From CAJQQY01 sp964352225 (GTDB lineage: Bacteria; Bacteroidota; Bacteroidia; Chitinophagales; Saprospiraceae), in assembly GCA_964352225.1 (NCBI GenBank), contig CAYGRM010000252.1, positions 1-9,884 on the forward strand: a stretch of 9,884 nt of DNA. The letters are read 5' to 3'. Both the position numbers and the translations under genes were made by a program. Within the stretch, counting starts at the first letter, position 1; the number at the start of each line of letters is the position of its first letter. Under the pieces are notes generated by a model. It made no database searches, was not told the DNA's origin, and saw only the letters and a list, made by a program, of their open reading frames with translations. Below, one piece after another: positions 6,081 through 9,884 of this stretch.

Positions 6081-8018
6081 ATGCGCTTTACTTTTTTCTT
6101 ATTTATTTTCCTCCTCCTTCCTGCTTTTCTCCTTTCCCAAAAAAATCCAATACGGTTTGGTAAAATTTCTAATACTGAAAGAGAAATTGAAAAAACGAAC
6201 CTTGATCCCGACGCCCATGCAATCATTCTATGCGATTTCGGAGAGATAAATTTCCTAGGTCAAACTATTGAAATCACCCGACATACTCGAATTAAAATTC
6301 TACATCAAAATGGATTAGAGGAAGCCAACATCATTTTACCTTATCATGTTAAAGAAAAAAATGAAAGAATTTTTAAAATAAAAGCGCAAACCATTAATGT
6401 GAACGCAGAGGGAGATTTAGAAAAAATAAAGGTAAAGAAGGGAGACATTTATACGGTAGATGTGAGTGACAATTGGAAGGAAAAAAGATTTACTTTCCCC
6501 AATGTGATACCGGGATCAATCATCGAATTTCAATACACTAAAAAATCTGAAAGTGCCATTTCCTTGGAAGAATGGAATTTCCAAAATAAACTACCCACGC
6601 TCAAAAGTCAACTTAATGTTTTGGTTAAAAAAAACCTTGATTATAAAATTGTTTATAATGGAAGTCGTCTAATTAATAAATATGGAAATGAAAATACCAA
6701 CTCTTGGTTCCTCGAAAATTTACCTCCTTTAAAAGAAGAACCTTTTTGTCCAAATCCACTAAATTATGTTGAATCTGTTCGATTTCAATTAGCAGGTTAT
6801 CAACGATTTTCTTCTTTGCCTGGAGCTGGTAATGAGTATGTGGAATTAATGACCACTTGGGAAAATCTTGCTAAAGATATCTTAGCGCTAGAAGACTATA
6901 AAAATATATTAAATCGAAAAAGAGAGTCCCAAATAATAGTTTCCCAAATTATTAATGAAGCTGACGATGAACTTACCAAGGTTCGTAAAATTTATTCTTT
7001 TGTTCAAAATGAAATCAAATGGAATGGACAATATCGCTTATTTCCTGAGGAGAATTTTTCGACTATAATGGAGAAAAAAACAGGGAGTAGTGCTGAGGTT
7101 AATCTTTGTTTGGTCAGACTGCTCCAGAGTGCCGATTTAGATGCTAACCCATTGATTATCAGTACAAAAGGAAATGGACTAATCACTAAAACCTATCCAC
7201 TTTACAATCAATTTAATCACGTTTTAGCGCAAGTCAAAATTGGTGAAGAGGACCTTCTGATGGATGCAATTAGCACTTTTAGACCTTATAATTTATTGGA
7301 AAAAAATGATCTAAAACCTTCGGGATATTTACTGGATGAAAACGAGCCGAGATGGATTAAAATCGATTTCCCCCAGCAAACAAAATCTGTTATTGTCAAT
7401 AATTTAAGCATTGAAAATAACAAAATGAAGTATATAATTTCATATGCTTTTTTTGAACATGAAGCGGTAGATTACCGAAGTAAATATCACCAGGGAAAAG
7501 GAAATAAAGATTTCATAACAACATATTTACATAATTCATTCAATGAAGATGAAATGACTTTAGATAGTTTTTCTGTTAAAAATCCAAATGATTTAGAAAA
7601 GCCATTTTCAATTACTTGTTATTACACAAAATCGTTTGAAGATGCATTAGAGTCTGATATTCTGTATATCAATCCGTTTGTTAAAAAGCACCTAGAAAAG
7701 AATCCTTTTGTTAATCCAATTCGATATTTACCGGTTGATTTCACTTTACCTTCCACGGAAAGATTTCTTTTCAATCTTACTATCCCTGCTGGATTTGAAC
7801 TGGCTGAGATCCCTAAAAGTATTAAATACTCAACTGATAGTAAAAAGATTTCTTACTCGTATTCTTTTTTAAAAATAGGTGAAAAAAATATACAACTTTC
7901 TAGTACTTATCAAATAAAAGAACCAATGATTTATCCAGATGAATATGGTGCTTTGCGAGAATTGTTTAATAAAATGATGGGATTGCAGGCGACGCAATTG
8001 GTATTGAAAAGGAAGTGA
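6081..8018 (+). CDS. Exported DUF3857/transglutaminase-fold protein, catalytic Cys replaced
   Basis: The 645-residue product begins with a signal peptide (residues 1-19, a long F/L run ending LLSQ), so it is exported, most likely to the periplasm or outer surface. Residues about 30-220 match DUF3857, a beta-rich domain with blocks such as TRIKILHQNG and PGSIIEFQY. Residues about 290-400 form a transglutaminase-like domain: VRKIYSFVQNEIKWNGQY, then KTGSSAEVNLCLVRLL, FNHVLAQV and LLMDAIS. At the position of the usual GxCxD motif the sequence is G335-S-S-A-E339, so the nucleophilic Cys is Ser337, while His380 and Asp395 of the triad remain. The C-terminal third resembles the DUF3858 segment that normally ends this family. 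Length is normal and the frame intact. Cys loss is common in Bacteroidota members, which points to a binding or scaffold role rather than catalysis; the partner is unknown. It is transcribed alone. Confidence 0.88.
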   Translation: MRFTFFLFIFLLLPAFLLSQKNPIRFGKISNTEREIEKTNLDPDAHAIILCDFGEINFLGQTIEITRHTRIKILHQNGLEEANIILPYHVKEKNERIFKIKAQTINVNAEGDLEKIKVKKGDIYTVDVSDNWKEKRFTFPNVIPGSIIEFQYTKKSESAISLEEWNFQNKLPTLKSQLNVLVKKNLDYKIVYNGSRLINKYGNENTNSWFLENLPPLKEEPFCPNPLNYVESVRFQLAGYQRFSSLPGAGNEYVELMTTWENLAKDILALEDYKNILNRKRESQIIVSQIINEADDELTKVRKIYSFVQNEIKWNGQYRLFPEENFSTIMEKKTGSSAEVNLCLVRLLQSADLDANPLIISTKGNGLITKTYPLYNQFNHVLAQVKIGEEDLLMDAISTFRPYNLLEKNDLKPSGYLLDENEPRWIKIDFPQQTKSVIVNNLSIENNKMKYIISYAFFEHEAVDYRSKYHQGKGNKDFITTYLHNSFNEDEMTLDSFSVKNPNDLEKPFSITCYYTKSFEDALESDILYINPFVKKHLEKNPFVNPIRYLPVDFTLPSTERFLFNLTIPAGFELAEIPKSIKYSTDSKKISYSYSFLKIGEKNIQLSSTYQIKEPMIYPDEYGALRELFNKMMGLQATQLVLKRK

Positions 8019-8054
8019 ATACTTATTTATGGTTTTTATTTTGAGACAAATTCC

Positions 8055-8073
8055 TATGATTTTTTTAATCATA
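8055..8073. terminator. Small hairpin between convergent genes
   Basis: TATGATT (8055-8061) and AATCATA (8067-8073) form a 7-bp stem with a five-T loop, overlapping the stop codon of the minus-strand gene and 36 bp after the plus-strand stop. The stem is AT-rich and neither side is followed by a solid T-run, so termination in either direction is uncertain. The 46-bp spacer holds nothing else recognisable. Confidence 0.3.
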
Positions 8074-8550
8074 AAATTTTAATCCTTTTTCTATTCTTTC
8101 CATCATACTGGCAATTCGTTCTGCTTTGGTTTCTTCTTTTTTCGCGCTATAAATCCAATCTAAATAAACTTTCCTCTCCCCTTCTGAAAAATTAAGAAAA
8201 GTTTTTAAAACAGCTTTTGGTTCCATTGCGAAGCAGTCTAAAATTTCTTTGGGAGTCTCCACAGATGACTCATCAGAGTATAAAATGACGTGAACAAAAT
8301 CGCCAGCTTCCTTCTTTATTTTCTTTCTAATCTGAGCTTTGACGGGTAAAAAAAGTTGCCTATCACCCATCGGCATCAACCTATATTGTTTTAATTCATA
8401 ATCATCAATTTTCCCTTTTACAGTTACCCAACCGAATGGTTTTTCTTTATTTTGAAGTATTTCAGGAATGGCTGCGTAAGTCCAACCACCTTTACCAGGA
8501 AATTTTTCCAACAAGCATTTTTTATCAACTAATGGTTTTTCTTCTTTCAT
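8065..8550 (-). CDS. DUF1905 and OmdA (YdeI/OmpD-associated) domain protein
   Basis: The 161-residue product is cytosolic, without signal peptide or membrane helix. Residues about 8-95 match DUF1905: WTYAAIPE, GWVTVKGKIDD, the RLMPMGDRQLFLPVKAQIRK core and EAGDFVHVIL. Residues about 105-161 match the OmdA domain of the YdeI/OmpD-associated family: FLNFSEGERKVYLDWIYSAKKEET with a trailing R-I helix ending in EKGLKF. Proteins of this group have been linked to bacteriocin or stress protection in other bacteria, but the molecular activity is not established. The ATG overlaps the TGA stop of the upstream gene (ATGA), indicating translational coupling with the helical-repeat protein. Both length and domain order are normal. 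Confidence 0.88.
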   Translation of the reverse strand: MKEEKPLVDKKCLLEKFPGKGGWTYAAIPEILQNKEKPFGWVTVKGKIDDYELKQYRLMPMGDRQLFLPVKAQIRKKIKKEAGDFVHVILYSDESSVETPKEILDCFAMEPKAVLKTFLNFSEGERKVYLDWIYSAKKEETKAERIASMMERIEKGLKFYD

Positions 8551-9884
8551 TTTCTAAATTTTTCGATCTGATTTAGACACCACTCTTTTTCCGTAAAAAT
8601 AGCAGCATCATTTACTTTTTTTCTAAAAAGCTCTATTTCTTCTTTTGATAATATGGGAAGTTGTAACAATACTTTTGCAAAACTAATTAGGTTCTCATAA
8701 TTCTCTCGACGATAGCCTAAATCTTTTCTTCTTTGTAAATAAACCCGAAGACTATCCAATAAACTTTCGAGCAAATCAAACTCATTTAATTCAAAAAAAA
8801 TTTTCAATTGTAATGTTCTTGCACCCAAAAAAAGAAAGGGTGCCTTGGTCACCACCAAGGAAAGTTGTTGCATACTTTTCTCTCTTTCGTTTTCTTCATA
8901 AAGTAATTTTGCCATAGAAAAATGAAAAAGCGGTTGTTGAAAATTAGGATGCAATTGATTCTGATACTTTTCCAAAAATGACTTTGCCCAATCATATTCT
9001 TTTAATTTTAAAGCAAGTGAAACGATATTTCCAAAGGTACTTTCAGGCATAATTCCATCTTCCAAAAGGTAGCCTGCCTCCAAACTCAATCGATAAAGTT
9101 CAAGTGCTTCTCGAACATACATTTTGGTTCCAGTATTTAATCTTCGAATACAATAATTGATGGCAACAAAATAGATATCACGAATTTCGGAAGGTGGAAA
9201 ATTTGATTGGAAAGTAACAATTTGAGACCGAAGTTGCCGAAAAAAAGATTCATTTTTGTCAGAAGTAATCGCTTTATAACAATAGAAATACATGGCAATC
9301 GCAGGCACTTCCAAACAGTCAGGATTTTGATCTACATACTCCAAAGCTTCTTTTAAAAATCCAATTTCATACTCCTCTTGGTTAATGGTTTTTCTGGAAA
9401 TGGCAATGCAACCTTGCCGTATTTTTGTTGCTAAAAAGTAAGCATTCAAACTATCGCTAACTTCTTGCAAATTGGTTCTCTCCTTCCGATTAAAACTTTG
9501 GATATAATCATATTCTTCATAAGCCAAATCATGTTTTTGTTGCAAATAATTAGTGCTACGAAAAGTTTGCTTTTCCAAAGCAATTGCTGTATCCTTTACC
9601 GCAGTCTTGAACCATTTTTCCTTTTGCAACTTTCGGTAAGCTTTTGCTAAAAAGAACTTTTTATCGGTTGGTGAGGACATCATTTCTTTTATAGCTAAAA
9701 AATCTTCGAGTATTTTGAGGGTTCGAGATGTCAATAAATTCCAATCCTTTTTTGCAAATTTCTTGTTGGTAAATATTTTTTCCCAATAAAATTCAGGAGA
9801 ATGTGATCGTCCTTTTTCATTTACCCAAGCTGCAAAAAGCAGTTTTACATCTTCTCGTTTATTGAAAAATCCATCCTTTAAGAA
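8547..9884 (-). CDS. Uncharacterised helical-repeat protein, 5' end beyond window
   Basis: The reading frame is open from the TGA at 8547 to the right edge (445 codons visible), so the start lies outside. No ATG occurs near 9734, and the TTG there is internal. The visible N-terminal part reads FLKDGFFNKREDVKLLFAAW and continues through YWEKIF to SRTLKILEDFL. That pattern recalls a lineage-specific Bacteroidota family (FLxSPyFNKn...LF...W..lF...R...SxLlxLlExFL) that I associate with Saprospiraceae; this is from memory and not certain. The rest is almost entirely amphipathic helices with TPR-like character (for example residues about 230-380), no signal peptide and no membrane segment in the visible part, so it is probably a cytosolic protein-interaction protein. 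Its stop overlaps the ATG of the DUF1905/OmdA gene, so the two are co-translated. Function unknown. Confidence 0.78.
   Translation of the reverse strand, partial: FLKDGFFNKREDVKLLFAAWVNEKGRSHSPEFYWEKIFTNKKFAKKDWNLLTSRTLKILEDFLAIKEMMSSPTDKKFFLAKAYRKLQKEKWFKTAVKDTAIALEKQTFRSTNYLQQKHDLAYEEYDYIQSFNRKERTNLQEVSDSLNAYFLATKIRQGCIAISRKTINQEEYEIGFLKEALEYVDQNPDCLEVPAIAMYFYCYKAITSDKNESFFRQLRSQIVTFQSNFPPSEIRDIYFVAINYCIRRLNTGTKMYVREALELYRLSLEAGYLLEDGIMPESTFGNIVSLALKLKEYDWAKSFLEKYQNQLHPNFQQPLFHFSMAKLLYEENEREKSMQQLSLVVTKAPFLFLGARTLQLKIFFELNEFDLLESLLDSLRVYLQRRKDLGYRRENYENLISFAKVLLQLPILSKEEIELFRKKVNDAAIFTEKEWCLNQIEKFRK

Noticed and set aside
9732..9734. TTG as the start of the helical-repeat gene
   Set aside because: The frame stays open for 50 further codons to the window edge and encodes a sequence that looks like the conserved N-terminal part of the family.
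1..9884. CRISPR array, tRNA/rRNA, transposase, prophage or toxin-antitoxin genes
   Set aside because: No regularly spaced repeats, cloverleaf-like segments, transposase motifs, integrase or phage structural genes, or paired small toxin/antitoxin frames were seen on either strand.

Overview
The window is AT-rich (about one third G+C by eye). Translated products look like those of a Bacteroidota bacterium. TAnnTTTG-type -7 boxes lie ahead of several genes, purine-rich Shine-Dalgarno sequences are scarce, and the gene set is typical of that phylum: a DUF3857/transglutaminase-like exported protein, a Ca3427-like binding protein, and a 5-helix cytochrome oxidase subunit III. The helical protein at the right edge resembles an uncharacterised family I associate with Saprospiraceae-type lineages. 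That placement is an inference from memory of protein patterns, not a search result.

Left part (1-2288, all minus strand): the start of an ACMSD-like amidohydrolase (cut by the window edge), tryptophan 2,3-dioxygenase 31 bp upstream of it, and further upstream a signal-less type 2 periplasmic-binding-fold protein of the Ca3427-like group. The first two are steps of tryptophan breakdown through the kynurenine pathway and probably form one transcript. A hairpin at the end of the binding-protein gene and a -7 box ahead of the dioxygenase suggest that the binding protein is transcribed separately.

Middle (2579-5961): a plus-strand protein of unknown function with a four-cysteine zinc ribbon, one membrane helix and a helical outer domain. 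It is convergent with a minus-strand pair, a YjbR/MmcQ-type protein followed by an FAD-dependent DAO-family oxidoreductase. The oxidoreductase has no ATG/GTG/TTG ahead of its nucleotide-binding motif. Between the convergent genes sits a compact element with 9-bp inverted ends, an ACT duplication and three ACGT units at 7-bp spacing. Divergent from the YjbR gene is a stand-alone subunit III of a haem-copper oxidase, ending in a strong 12-bp hairpin terminator.

Right part (6081-9884): an exported DUF3857/transglutaminase-fold protein whose catalytic Cys is replaced by Ser, convergent with a minus-strand two-gene unit. That unit is a helical-repeat protein running off the window and a DUF1905/OmdA (YdeI-like) protein, joined by an ATGA overlap.

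I see no tRNA, rRNA, CRISPR, transposase or phage gene. I found no convincing new multi-gene system; the window reads mostly as ordinary chromosome. The points most worth a second look are the 3685-3756 element, the start of the FAD oxidoreductase, the zinc-ribbon membrane protein, and the cytosolic binding protein beside tryptophan dioxygenase.
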